Counted from the first letter of the stretch, positions 16,821 through 25,057 are shown. The stretch: DNA of 25,057 bases from CAYTID01 sp964437735 (GCA_964437735.1 CAYTID010000028.1:1-25057), one strand, 5' to 3'. Notes: generated by a model from the letters alone, not told the origin. A program made the numbers and translations.

Positions 16821-17289
16821 TTCCGGGAAATATTTATAAAAATGGAAATTGCGAATTTATATTTTGGGCACCAAACGTTCTGCGTTTTGAATTGGAAATA
16901 CTTTCACATAGTTTCATCTCAAACTTACGATCAAAAAGGCAATCGAATGATGGGTGACAAATTATCATCGTTGGTAAGCTTTGAAGCCTTAAAATTGGCA
17001 GCAGCAGCTTATATGTTATTTCCGTTTATTCCATTGATATTTATTGGTGGGGAATATGGTAAAGACTCACCGTTTTTATATTTTGTAAACCATTCTGAAA
17101 AGGATTTTATAGAAGGCGTCAGGAATGGAAGAAAAAATAAATTTAAAGCTTTTAATTGGGATAAAAGAAAAATTGGAAAATATCAAATCTGGTTAATTTG
17201 TCTTAAATTCATCTCGATGTGACATAATTATCATTTTGGAGAGATGGTTTGAAAAACAAACGGTATTTATTATTTTGAATTTTGGATAA
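16817..17289 (+). pseudogene. treZ: treZ relic (maltooligosyltrehalose trehalohydrolase), internally deleted
   Basis: Remains of the GH13 enzyme that releases trehalose from maltooligosyl trehalose, in three frames. (1) From about 16820: IPGNIYKNGNCEFIFWAPN then VLRFELEI, the CBM48-like N-terminus. (2) From about 16905 to 17160: HIVSSQTYDQKGNRMMGDKL, then SFEALKLAAAAYMLFPFIPL, FIGGEYGKDSPFLYFVNHS and GRKNKFKAFNWD. These match the TreZ segment SQNHDQxGNR, GEEYGExxPFLYFxxH and GRRxEFxxF. (3) 17230-17286: LERWFEKQTVFIILNFG, like the terminal beta domain (weaker). Some 300 or more residues with the catalytic barrel are missing between 1 and 2. NHDQ has become TYDQ and GEEYG has become GGEYG. A 126-codon ORF from ATG 16842 is an accident of piece 2. 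It overlaps the end of glgB, so the two were probably once coupled. Confidence 0.85.
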
Positions 17290-17326
17290 AATGAATTATA
17301 AATTAAGTGTTGTGATTTATACAATC

Positions 17327-17331
17327 GAGGA
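17327..17331 (+). promoter_or_regulatory. ribosome binding site for the GH57 gene
   Basis: GAGGA eight bases before ATG 17340. It fixes the start right at MEKYICIHGHFYQPPREN, the usual beginning of this family, and separates it from the treZ debris upstream. Confidence 0.65.
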
Positions 17332-17339
17332 ATAAAAAT

Positions 17340-19757
17340 ATGGAAAAATATATTTGCATACACGGACACTTTTATCAACCCCCGAGAGAAAATGCGTGGC
17401 TTGAAGAAGTAGAGCTTCAGGATTCTGCATATCCATATCATGATTGGAATGAAAAGATAACTGCCGAATGCTATGCGCCGAATACGGCTTCACGGATCGT
17501 TGACTCAAAAATAAAAATATTGGAAATTATAAATAATTATTCACAAATCAGCTTCAATGTTGGTCCGACATTATTTTATTGGTTAGAGAAGCATCGTCCT
17601 GAAGTCTATGAAGCTATTATTGAAGCCGATAAAATCAGTCAAAATAAATATTCCGGACATGGATCGGCAATAGCTCAAGTTTATAATCATATGATAATGC
17701 CTCTGGCAAATCGCCGCGATAAGGAAACACAGGTTTATTGGGGGATAAAAGATTTTGAGAAGAGATTCGGAAGATATCCTGAGGGGATGTGGTTGCCTGA
17801 AACTGCCGTTGATATTGAATCACTTGAGGTTCTTGCAAATCATGAAATAAAATTTACAATACTGGCTCCTTCACAAGCCAAAAAGGTTAAACATATTACA
17901 AAAGGTGCGCGCTGGCATGAACTGAAAAATACTATTGATCCTAAGAAACCATATATCTGTAATTTACCATCCGGAAAATCTATAGTAATATTTTTCTATG
18001 ACGGAACGGTGTCTCAGGAGGTTGCGTTTGGTGGTTTGCTTAACGATGGAAAAAAATTTGCTGAACGATTGTTAAGTCAATATGAACATTCTACAGAACA
18101 TGCTCAGCTCGTGCATATTGCCACTGATGGGGAGTCGTACGGTCACCACCATAAATATGGTGAAATGGCGTTATCTTACTGTTTGTATCATATTAAATCC
18201 GTTCATGGAGTCAAACTAACGAATTACGGACACTTTCTAGAAAAATACCCGCCAAGCGATCAGGTAGAAATATCGGAGAAAACATCGTGGAGTTGTTTTC
18301 ACGGTATCGAAAGGTGGCGCGATAACTGCGGTTGTAATACTGAATCACCGGCAGATTGGACACAGTCCTGGAGAAAACCGCTACGAGAAGCTCTCGATAA
18401 TTTGCGTGATGAATTAATACTGATCTATAAAGAGGAAGCATCAAGTCTTTTTAAAGATCCATGGCAAGCACGGAACGACTATATCGAAATTATTCATGAC
18501 AGGTCTTTTGAAAATGTATTGAGATTCTTAGATAAAGTATCGCTGCATAAATTAACTGAAGAAGAAAAAATCAAAGCACTAAAATTGTTGGGAATGCAAC
18601 GGAATGCAATGCTGATGTTTACAAGCTGCGGATGGTTCTTTAATGATATTTCAGGTATTGAGACGACACAGATTTTGCAGTACGCAGCTAAAGCGATTAG
18701 TTATGCTGAAGAGTTATCCGACCGTCAATATGAGGAACGATTCATCGAAAAACTTATTGAAGCAAAGAGTAATGTCTATGAAAATGGTGGAAAAGTATAT
18801 GATTTGTTTATCACGCCTGCTAAAGTCGATTTACTGAGGGTTGCAGCTCATTATGGTATCTTATCATTGTTTGTAAATCATGCAAAAATTACATCGCAGT
18901 ATTGCTTTACTATCAGCTGTGAAAACCATATAAGAAAAGAGGCAGGCAGGTTCAAACTATCTATCGGTAAAATAAGAGTTAGAGCTGATTTTATTCTGGA
19001 AGAAAAAACCATTTGTTTTGCAGCTATCCATTTCGGAGATCAAAACATTTGCGGCGGAGTAAGATTATTTCATGACGACGGAGAGTTTAATAAAATGCAG
19101 GATGAACATACCGGTACTTTTGAAAAGGGAAATATGACAGAGATACTACGGCATATTTTAAAATACTTCGGTACGAATAATTATACCTTATTGCATTTGT
19201 TCAAAGAGGAACAACGAAAAATAATAAAAGAGATTTTAGAAGAAACGATGAATAATATTGATGCAATATTTTCAAATATTCACGAAGAAAGTGCTGCTAT
19301 AATGAATTTTCTTAAGGAATTAAATTATCCGATTCCTCAACCATTTATCCTTACTGCTGAATATTATATTAATACCGAACTTCAAAAAAAATTCATTAAC
19401 AATTCTTTGGATATACTAAAACTCAAAACTCTGATTGAGCATGTTAATAAATTTTCATTAAAAGTCGATAGACCGGGACTTTCGTATGCCGCAAGTAAAT
19501 GGATCGCCATTCAAATGGAAATATTGAATAGATATCCGGATAGAATTGATGTAATAGACAAAATTATAAAAACAATCGAATTATTGGAAGAATTAAAATT
19601 AGATTTGAATTTGTGGAAATCACAGAATATCTATTTTATTTTAAGCCGGACAAAATATAAAGATATGAAATATAATCAAGCTTCTGATGCTGAAAAAACC
19701 CAATGGCTTGAATCTTTTAAAAATCTTGGCACTCACTTACACGTCAGGGTTGAGTGA
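17340..19757 (+). CDS. GH57 family glycoside hydrolase with DUF3536 domain
   Basis: Cytosolic (no signal peptide) protein of 805 residues in the GH57 class of alpha-glucan-active enzymes. The N-terminal barrel has IHGHFYQPPREN (motif 1, His and Gln), SFNVGPTLFYWLE, HNHM-like QVYNHMIMPLANRRDKETQ and GMWLPETAVD near 150 with the likely nucleophile Glu. ATDGESYGHHHKYGEMAL near 260 carries the likely acid/base Asp. HGIERWRDNCGCN and WTQSWRKPLREALDNL belong to the DUF3536 part, followed by a long helical C-terminus. Proteins of this type are annotated as amylase or alpha-mannosidase-like; the true substrate is not established. Placement after glgB and relics of trehalose/GlgE genes argues for glycogen or maltodextrin breakdown. 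Its stop overlaps a short ORF by one base. Confidence 0.9.
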   Translation: MEKYICIHGHFYQPPRENAWLEEVELQDSAYPYHDWNEKITAECYAPNTASRIVDSKIKILEIINNYSQISFNVGPTLFYWLEKHRPEVYEAIIEADKISQNKYSGHGSAIAQVYNHMIMPLANRRDKETQVYWGIKDFEKRFGRYPEGMWLPETAVDIESLEVLANHEIKFTILAPSQAKKVKHITKGARWHELKNTIDPKKPYICNLPSGKSIVIFFYDGTVSQEVAFGGLLNDGKKFAERLLSQYEHSTEHAQLVHIATDGESYGHHHKYGEMALSYCLYHIKSVHGVKLTNYGHFLEKYPPSDQVEISEKTSWSCFHGIERWRDNCGCNTESPADWTQSWRKPLREALDNLRDELILIYKEEASSLFKDPWQARNDYIEIIHDRSFENVLRFLDKVSLHKLTEEEKIKALKLLGMQRNAMLMFTSCGWFFNDISGIETTQILQYAAKAISYAEELSDRQYEERFIEKLIEAKSNVYENGGKVYDLFITPAKVDLLRVAAHYGILSLFVNHAKITSQYCFTISCENHIRKEAGRFKLSIGKIRVRADFILEEKTICFAAIHFGDQNICGGVRLFHDDGEFNKMQDEHTGTFEKGNMTEILRHILKYFGTNNYTLLHLFKEEQRKIIKEILEETMNNIDAIFSNIHEESAAIMNFLKELNYPIPQPFILTAEYYINTELQKKFINNSLDILKLKTLIEHVNKFSLKVDRPGLSYAASKWIAIQMEILNRYPDRIDVIDKIIKTIELLEELKLDLNLWKSQNIYFILSRTKYKDMKYNQASDAEKTQWLESFKNLGTHLHVRVE

Positions 19758-19888
19758 TGAAAACGGATTATGACTTTAAATTTCCAATGAAAATATTTTT
19801 ACCTGAGAAACGACAGGGAAATTGTTTTAAAATCAAACAAACTATTATGGTTACAGCAAATGAAAACAACAGGATTCAGTCAGAATAA
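19757..19888 (+). CDS. short ORF coupled to GH57 gene, possibly a relic
   Basis: A 43-codon frame whose ATG shares its first base with the last base of the GH57 stop (TGATG). It starts MKTDYDFKFPMKIFLPEKR and ends at TAA 19886-19888, one base before an msrB start codon. No family is recognised. The tight coupling at the front suggests a real downstream cistron once began here. The short length and the neighbouring debris suggest it may be the front end of a lost gene. It could also be chance. Confidence 0.3.
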   Translation: MKTDYDFKFPMKIFLPEKRQGNCFKIKQTIMVTANENNRIQSE

Positions 19889-20270
19889 GATGAAGTATAA
19901 CAAACTTACTCCTGAAGAAAAAAGGGTTATTATTCATAAAGGAACCGAATATCCATATACAGGAGAATTTGTAAATCACAAAGAAATTGGAACGTATATC
20001 TGCAAACAATGCAATGCATCCTTATACTGCTCAGAAGATAAATTCGATTCATATTGCGGCTGGCCGAGTTTCGATGACGAAATCCCCGGTGCGGTAAAAA
20101 GGTTGCCTGATCCCGACGGCATGAGAACTGAAATTGTTTGCGCTAATTGCGGTGGACATCTTGGTCATGTATTCATAGGGGAGGGATACACTCCTAAAGA
20201 TATCAGGCATTGTGTGAATTCTGTCTCACTCGACTTCATTCCGGTTCAAAAACCGGAGAATAAAAAGTAA
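19860..20270 (+). CDS. msrB: peptide-methionine (R)-S-oxide reductase MsrB
   Basis: Repairs oxidised methionine (the R-sulfoxide) in proteins, with thioredoxin as usual reductant. The SelR fold is complete in 136 residues or fewer: LTPEEKRVIIHKGTEYPYTG, then YICKQCNASLY with the first zinc CxxC, CGWPSFD, IVCANCGGHLGHVF with the second CxxC, and RHCVNSVSLDFIP with the catalytic cysteine. It therefore uses Cys and not selenocysteine. Two starts are possible: ATG 19860, or ATG 19890, which gives the more usual MKYNKLTPEE beginning and lies just after the stop of the short ORF upstream. I prefer 19890. There is no signal peptide, so a cytosolic enzyme. No functional link to the glucan genes is known. 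Confidence 0.95.
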   Translation: MKTTGFSQNKMKYNKLTPEEKRVIIHKGTEYPYTGEFVNHKEIGTYICKQCNASLYCSEDKFDSYCGWPSFDDEIPGAVKRLPDPDGMRTEIVCANCGGHLGHVFIGEGYTPKDIRHCVNSVSLDFIPVQKPENKK

Positions 20271-20310
20271 TCCTTTCTATTTTGTTTATTTAAAGGATTT
20301 TATATATTTT
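20269..20310 (+). terminator. possible terminator after msrB
   Basis: AATCCTTT overlapping the msrB stop pairs with AAAGGATT at 20292-20299 across a 15-base loop. An A/T-rich tract with a run of Ts (20306-20314) follows. The stem is only eight pairs, mostly A-U, with a long loop, so it would be weak. Confidence 0.4.
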
Positions 20311-20334
20311 TTTTCATCTTTTAAATTGATATTA

Positions 20335-20635
20335 ATGAATAAGAACATACAAAGGTTTGGAGTAAATAAAGAAAATATTAACAGCCATTTAGGTTATATC
20401 GTACCCGATGTGAGAGTGCGAGAAGAGGACACGTCTGCTTTTATTAAATCGCTAAATGATATTCTTTTTGGCAAGCAGGGTGATGTAGGAGATCTTGTAA
20501 ATATGCTCAGATTTATCAATAAAATTCCCTGTAACATCTTCCGTGGGGCTAAAACGATTAATTATTTACACTGCGATATTATTAGCCGTTATGGATTTGT
20601 TTTTTGATTCATCAAAATATTGGAAACGCGTTTGA
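20335..20635 (+). pseudogene. small frameshifted gene of unknown function
   Basis: From ATG 20335 a frame reads MNKNIQRFGVNKENINSHLG, continues through RVREEDTSAFIKSLNDIL and FRGAKTINY, and stops at TGA 20605-20607 after 90 residues. The end (HCDIISRYGFVF) looks out of character. Reading one base later from about 20570 gives YTAILLAVMDLFFDSSKYWK and RV before TGA 20633-20635, a plausible amphipathic helical end. Removing one T from the TTATTTA at about 20567-20573 would fuse the two into a product of about 100 residues. I do not recognise the family: no signal peptide and no motif. The restored stop overlaps the probable hrpB start. It may be a sequence error rather than a true pseudogene. 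Confidence 0.5.
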
Positions 20636-23091
20636 ACTTATTCCCGGTTGATAATATCATCCCATCCTTAATTCGTGAATTAACGGAGAATTCAATCGTG
20701 GTTTTATCCGCCGATCCGGGAGCCGGAAAAACTACGCGAGTGCCTGTTGGGTTACTTAATGCAGATTGGTTGGACAGAAAAAAAATAATTATGCTGGAGC
20801 CACGACGTCTTGCTGCTGTTCGATCAGCTCAATTCATGGCTTTTAAACTAGGGGAAAAAGTTGGGGAAACGATAGGATATCGGATAAGAGGTGATACAAA
20901 AATTTCTTCAAAAACTCGTATAGAAGTCGTAACCGAAGGAATTTTAACCCGGATGCTCCAAAACGATCCTGAAATTCAGGGTGCAGGAATAATTATATTT
21001 GATGAATTTCATGAAAGGAGCATTAATGCAGATCTTGGATTGGCATTAGCCCTCGATGTTCAGAAATTTTTACGAAAAGATCTACGAATACTAATCATGT
21101 CTGCCACACTTGATGGTCTGGGAATTTCTCAAGCTATCGACAAGGTAAAAATATTGAAATGCGAGGGGAGAACATATCCTGTAAAAATAATTTATCTTTC
21201 ACACACTTATAATATTTCTATTGAAAAAATAGTTGTCTCGGCGATTATCCGTGCATTAGAAACTCAAGAAGGCGATTTACTGGTATTTTTACCCGGAGTC
21301 GGTGAAATCGGAAAGGTAAAATCAATTCTGGAAAAATCGAAATTACAGGAGAATGTTATAATAAATATTCTTTACGGTGATGCTTCTCCGCATCAACAAC
21401 AGGCAGCTTTATCAGCAGTATCTGCGGATAAAAGGAAAGTGATTCTCTCCACCAATTTGGCTGAAACGAGCCTGACAATTGATGGAGTACGTATTGTGGT
21501 AGATTCCGGACTTGTGAGAATTTCAAAATTTGATCATGGAAGAGGAATGTCCGGTTTAGTTACTACTCAAGTTTCTGTCGCTTCAGCCGACCAGCGTTGC
21601 GGAAGGGCGGGTAGACAAGCTCCCGGTATTTGCTTTCGCCTATGGAGGGAAGACCATCATAAAACTCTTGCAAAGTTTAGTACTCCGGAGATTCTCACAA
21701 CTGATCTGGCTCCTCTTGCATTGGATCTTGCTCGGTGGGGAAATCCATCAGGAGAGAATATGATTTTTATTGATAATCCACCGCAAGCACATCTTAATCA
21801 GGCACGAGTACTTTTAGAACAACTCGGTGCAATCGGCGAGTCAGGCAAGATTACCTCTCATGGACGAGAAATGTCGGAACTGGGAGTACATCCGCGACTC
21901 GCACATATGCTAATCCGCGGAAAAGAATTGGGAATCGGAGCACTTGCCTGTGATCTTGCGGCTCTGCTGGAGGAAAGCACAGTTCTGCGTCAGTTTAAAA
22001 GTAATGATTTAAATTCAATACTGAATGAAGTATTTACATCTGATTTAAAAGATAAACAAGGAAGGCAAAAGGTAATTGCACAAGCAGGTCGGTTAAGAGA
22101 ATTACTCGGTGTAAAAGCTGTGAAAGATGATGTGGAAAAAACAGGATTGCTTTTGGCATTGGCATATCCCGAACGGATAGGGAAATATATAGATGGTAAA
22201 TACAAAATGGCAGGAGGACCGGTTGCATCAATTCAAAAAGGAAATTCATTTTCGGAAGAAAAATATCTTGCGATCGGAGATGTCGATGGACTCGGAAGTG
22301 AAGTAAAAATCTTTCTGGCAGCACTGGTCAGCGAAAACGATTTAAGGAGGGTCTTCTCGGACCAATTTACAGATGAAATTGAAGTAAAATGGAGTGAAGT
22401 TGAAGGATGTGTGATATCTCGACGAATTGAAAAATTCGGTGAAATTATTTTATCCGAGCAACCCTATAAAGCTGATGAAAAATTGATAATTCCTGCAATG
22501 ATTAAAGGAATTCAGCAAATAGGATTGAAGTCCCTGCCATGGACAAAAGATTCTGAATCATTACGGACGAGAAGTGAATGGTACAAAAAACAACTTAATT
22601 CGGATGTTGATTGGCCTGATCTAAATGAAAAAGAAATATCAACTTCTATGAATGAATGGTTAAGTCCATACTTAACGGGAATAACACGAATCTCGCAGTT
22701 AAAAAATCTGGATATGAGCGCTGTCATCCGCGGGATGTTTACATTCAAACAGCTTTCAGAACTTGAAAAGATGGCTCCAACTCATATTGTTGTTCCAACA
22801 GGTTCGAGAATTCGGATTGATTATGGAGGGGAAATTCCTGTACTCGCAGTGCGTATGCAGGAAATGTTTGGTGAAACTGAAACACCTGTCATTTGTAGAG
22901 GAAAAGTAAAAATTTTATTGCACCTTCTTTCACCGGCACACCGACCGTTGGCAATCACACAAGATCTTCCAAGTTTTTGGAAAAATGCTTATCCTGAAGT
23001 CAGAAAAGATATGCGCGGTAGGTATCCTAAGCATTATTGGCCCGAAAATCCACTTGAAGCAGAACCCACAAAAAGAAGAAAACCTAAATAA
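20620..23091 (+). CDS. hrpB: ATP-dependent DEAH-box helicase HrpB
   Basis: DExH-type RNA helicase-like protein of about 820 residues. Motifs in order: ADPGAGKTTRVPVGLL (Walker A) near 37, EPRRLAA (Ia), VVTEGILTRML (Ib), DEFHERS (II) near 128, MSATLDG (III), LLVFLPGVGEI, STNLAETSLTIDGV (V) and QRCGRAGRQAPGICFRLW (VI). The helicase-associated HA2/OB region and the HrpB C-terminal domain follow, with the typical CRGKVKILLHLLSPAHRPLAITQDLPSFW and ending RGRYPKHYWPENP. The role in bacteria is poorly defined; RNA processing is likely. TTG 20620 is the first start. TTG 20632, preceded by GGAA and overlapping the preceding stop, gives the more usual short N-terminus (NLFPVDNIIPSL). No damage seen. 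It converges with the polyferredoxin gene after 26 bases. Confidence 0.95.
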   Translation: METRLNLFPVDNIIPSLIRELTENSIVVLSADPGAGKTTRVPVGLLNADWLDRKKIIMLEPRRLAAVRSAQFMAFKLGEKVGETIGYRIRGDTKISSKTRIEVVTEGILTRMLQNDPEIQGAGIIIFDEFHERSINADLGLALALDVQKFLRKDLRILIMSATLDGLGISQAIDKVKILKCEGRTYPVKIIYLSHTYNISIEKIVVSAIIRALETQEGDLLVFLPGVGEIGKVKSILEKSKLQENVIINILYGDASPHQQQAALSAVSADKRKVILSTNLAETSLTIDGVRIVVDSGLVRISKFDHGRGMSGLVTTQVSVASADQRCGRAGRQAPGICFRLWREDHHKTLAKFSTPEILTTDLAPLALDLARWGNPSGENMIFIDNPPQAHLNQARVLLEQLGAIGESGKITSHGREMSELGVHPRLAHMLIRGKELGIGALACDLAALLEESTVLRQFKSNDLNSILNEVFTSDLKDKQGRQKVIAQAGRLRELLGVKAVKDDVEKTGLLLALAYPERIGKYIDGKYKMAGGPVASIQKGNSFSEEKYLAIGDVDGLGSEVKIFLAALVSENDLRRVFSDQFTDEIEVKWSEVEGCVISRRIEKFGEIILSEQPYKADEKLIIPAMIKGIQQIGLKSLPWTKDSESLRTRSEWYKKQLNSDVDWPDLNEKEISTSMNEWLSPYLTGITRISQLKNLDMSAVIRGMFTFKQLSELEKMAPTHIVVPTGSRIRIDYGGEIPVLAVRMQEMFGETETPVICRGKVKILLHLLSPAHRPLAITQDLPSFWKNAYPEVRKDMRGRYPKHYWPENPLEAEPTKRRKPK

Positions 23092-23117
23092 ATTTTTAAT
23101 TAGAATCAGAAGTATTA

Positions 23118-24681
23118 TCAGAATGGAAATTCTTCAAGTTCCTGAGGGATTGTTTCTTGTTTCTTAATTTCAGGTTTTTTTGCCGATAGGTGTACCGGAT
23201 GCGAGCGAACATAAATTGCTTTTCGTGGTGTTGTCGGGCAGGCAAATTCACAAGCCCCGCATCCAGTGCAGAAATCGTTATTTAATTCGGGTATCTTTAG
23301 TTTACCTTCGTAAGGAACCATATAAACCGCTTTAGTTGGACAATGTTCAGCACAGGCAGCGCAAGCTTTCTTTTTTTCTACAACAACACAGTCTTCCCTG
23401 ACAAAATGTGTCCTGCCTATTTGTACTAATTTTTTTGACTCAATATCGACTGGAAGAATTGCCCCACTCGGACAAATTAACGTACAAATATTGCAATCAT
23501 AATTACAAAAACTGGCATCGTAATTCATTTTTGGTTGTAATATACCTGTCAGTCCATAATCTGTGAAGGTTGGATATAAGACATGAGTAGGACAGGAGAC
23601 GACACACATGTGACAGGCTGTGCAAAGACTTGTAAAATGGTCAATGCTTATCGATCCCGGCGGTGATATGGGATTTTTGCGGGCTTCATAAAATCCGCTT
23701 TTTACAATTTTGGTAGTGTCCGTGTCGGGCTGAAAAATCATATATCCTACAGCCGGAGTGATTCCGTATTTTAAGAAATTTCTTCTTGAATTTTTATAAG
23801 TTATTTGAGTTTTACCAACGCCACGGAGTTTTATTTTGGCATAAGTTATTCCATCAGTTGGGCAGGATTTAATACAATTAAAACAATTTATACATGCAGC
23901 GAAATCAATGGACTGTTTTTCACTGTTAATGCAATTTGCCTTGCAAACTTCTTCACAAACTCCGCAGTGAGTGCAAGCTCTTTCATCTATTATGATTTTG
24001 AATAATGAGATTCGGGAAATTATTCCAAGTATTGCTCCTGCCGGACAAAGACTGTTGCAAAATAACCTTCCATAAAAGTATGACGTATAAACAATAAATG
24101 CTAAAAATATAATTGACATGGCAATCACCGAAAAATCAAACTTCCTTAACGGTACAGCATAGACAAAAAATAATTGCATATCTGATAATAAATATGAAAT
24201 TAAATTATTACCAATGATGATCAACGGTTCAATAGTGTTGGTGAGAATTCTTCCAAAATTACTGAAAGGTTCGAAAAGATTCAGTAAAATTAAACTCCCC
24301 GAAAGAATGAAAATAGTAATTAGCACCAATAAAGAGTAGTGATACATATATGGCGGGGGAACATATTGAAAAGTGTTATTCGCTGAGAATTTATTTTTTA
24401 AATGTATTACAATATCCTGTAAAGTTCCAAGAGGGCAAATGCTTGAGCAATAGACTCTTCCAAAGAAAATAGTCAGCATCAAAACAGAAATTAAGCCAAA
24501 TATAACGATCCCTGAATATTTTTAATAAAGCGGGAATCAACTGGAGAGCGGTTATATATTCAGATATTGAAGGGGGTATTATATTCCAGATATCAAGATA
24601 TATTATGCTGATCAGGAAAAAAAATATTAGTGAAACGATTAGACGTATATTTTTTAAATTAGCAAGCCGGAAACTTGTCAC
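23118..24681 (-). pseudogene. membrane polyferredoxin (NapH/NosR-like), frameshifted
   Basis: Multi-cluster [4Fe-4S] electron-transfer protein, about 520 residues when repaired. GTG 24681 opens MTSFRLANLKNIRLIVSLIF with a first membrane helix. The frame then breaks at A5 (24519-24523 on the given strand reads T5). With one A removed it joins IPALLKYSGIVIFGLISVLM to LTIFFGRVYCSSICPLG. Further landmarks: FYGRLFCNSLCPAGA, CTHCGVCEEVCKANC, CINCFNCIKSCP, RRNFLKYG (twin-arginine-like, internal), CTACHMCVVSCPTHV, CNYDCNICTLICPSGA, CAACAEHCPTKAV and CTGCGACEFACP. Up to seven cluster sites result, with several helices before the soluble part. It should pass electrons at the membrane; the partner is unknown. 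The lesion may be an error or a true mutation. Downstream codons remain well conserved, which favours an error or a recent event. Confidence 0.85.
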
Positions 24682-25057
24682 ACCGTCAACCGTTTTATAT
24701 TTATCTTATCCAAATCTTTGGTTCCGATCTTCATCTCCGCTGCATAATTTATGTAATTGATATCTGATGGGTTTGTGCCGAATAATTTTGCTGCAGCGGT
24801 ATCGACGGCAACGATGTCCCTGGAAATTAATTGAGCTTTCATGGTTACGACATCTTCAACGGAAAGTCCGCGCGGACCGTTTGTTTTCATTACATTATAA
24901 GCATCAACTATATTCAAATCCGGTTTGCGGTAGCTGGCAAAATCTGCGATACATTGGTGTAAGTCATTTCGATGCCACCACCTTCTGTCCCAGATATTTC
25001 CCATGAGATTTTTCATGGCAATTGTAAGTGATGTGCCACTGTGATTTTTTAAAATAG
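24678..25057 (-). CDS. DUF362 domain protein, C-terminal part, cut by window edge
   Basis: C-terminal 126 residues of a DUF362 protein; the gene continues beyond the window. The frame is open to the edge: residues ILKNHSGTSLTIA lie before the first methionine at 25016, so that methionine is not the start. Family features are SGTSLTIAMKNLMGNIWDR, the LHQCIADFASYRKPDLNIVD helix-strand, NGPRG and LISRDIVAVDTAAAKLFG. Function is not established; family members often sit with iron-sulfur proteins and may carry a twin-arginine signal. Its TGA overlaps the polyferredoxin GTG (GTGA at 24681-24678), so the two are coupled and probably act together in a redox process. Confidence 0.9.
   Translation of the reverse strand, partial: ILKNHSGTSLTIAMKNLMGNIWDRRWWHRNDLHQCIADFASYRKPDLNIVDAYNVMKTNGPRGLSVEDVVTMKAQLISRDIVAVDTAAAKLFGTNPSDINYINYAAEMKIGTKDLDKINIKRLTV

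Noticed and set aside
16842..17222. 126-codon ORF as a stand-alone hypothetical gene
   Set aside because: Its residues from about 22 on are TreZ C-terminal sequence and its first residues are the treZ N-terminus in the wrong frame, so it is a piece of a pseudogene.
20241..20256. Perfect hairpin CCGGTT-CAAA-AACCGG at the end of msrB
   Set aside because: It lies in the coding sequence and is not followed by a T-run, so I do not call it a terminator; the weak stem after the stop is a better candidate.
23805..24005. Plus-strand ORF opposite the polyferredoxin cysteines
   Set aside because: It is antisense to conserved CxxCxxC cluster motifs and has no independent support.

Overview
The window reads as a low-GC genome of the Bacteroidota/Chlorobiota/Ignavibacteriota assemblage, most likely Ignavibacteria-like. 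The reasons are a large secreted protein with a type IX (Por) sorting tail carrying the NYPNPFNP motif, a second decayed copy of such a tail, a 31-residue Lys/Arg-rich protein with the MPSGKKRKRHK start known from Bacteroidetes relatives, frequent TTG/GTG starts and A/T-rich spacers. Ten Ns inside a gene show that this is a draft or metagenome assembly. The exact taxon is inference.

Layout. 1-1200: an HU-family DNA-binding protein, a zinc-ribbon/TPR membrane protein and the tiny basic protein form a short unit closed by a terminator. 1236-3474: a secreted 5'-nucleotidase-type metallophosphoesterase and an unassigned P-loop protein, then a bidirectional terminator facing a minus-strand multi-pass membrane protein (3540-4643). 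4644-4988 has no intact gene but holds a decayed T9SS sorting tail. 4989-9272: an aminotransferase containing the assembly gap, then a 1008-residue T9SS cargo protein. 9303-14086: a compact hypF-hypC-hypD-hypE operon that builds the Fe(CN)2CO part of the [NiFe]-hydrogenase site. hypA, hypB and the hydrogenase itself are not in view.

14285-19757 is a glycogen/maltodextrin region. Only glgB and a GH57/DUF3536 protein are intact. Around glgB I read fragments of other alpha-glucan/trehalose genes in shifted frames: a glgE N-terminal piece and a probable maltokinase tail upstream, and both ends of treZ downstream. This looks like a collapsed glgE-maltokinase-glgB-treZ cluster in which the branching enzyme survived. 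It is the most interesting part of the window.

19860-23091: msrB, a small frameshifted gene of unknown function, and the helicase hrpB. 23118-25057 (minus strand): a DUF362 protein cut by the window edge, coupled by a GTGA overlap to a membrane polyferredoxin that is split by one extra base in an A5 run.

Several genes here are broken: the T9SS relic, glgE, maltokinase, treZ, the small gene at 20335 and the polyferredoxin. The deletions and scattered substitutions in the glucan genes look like real decay. The single-base lesions could also be sequence errors. No tRNA, rRNA, CRISPR array or insertion sequence was recognised.
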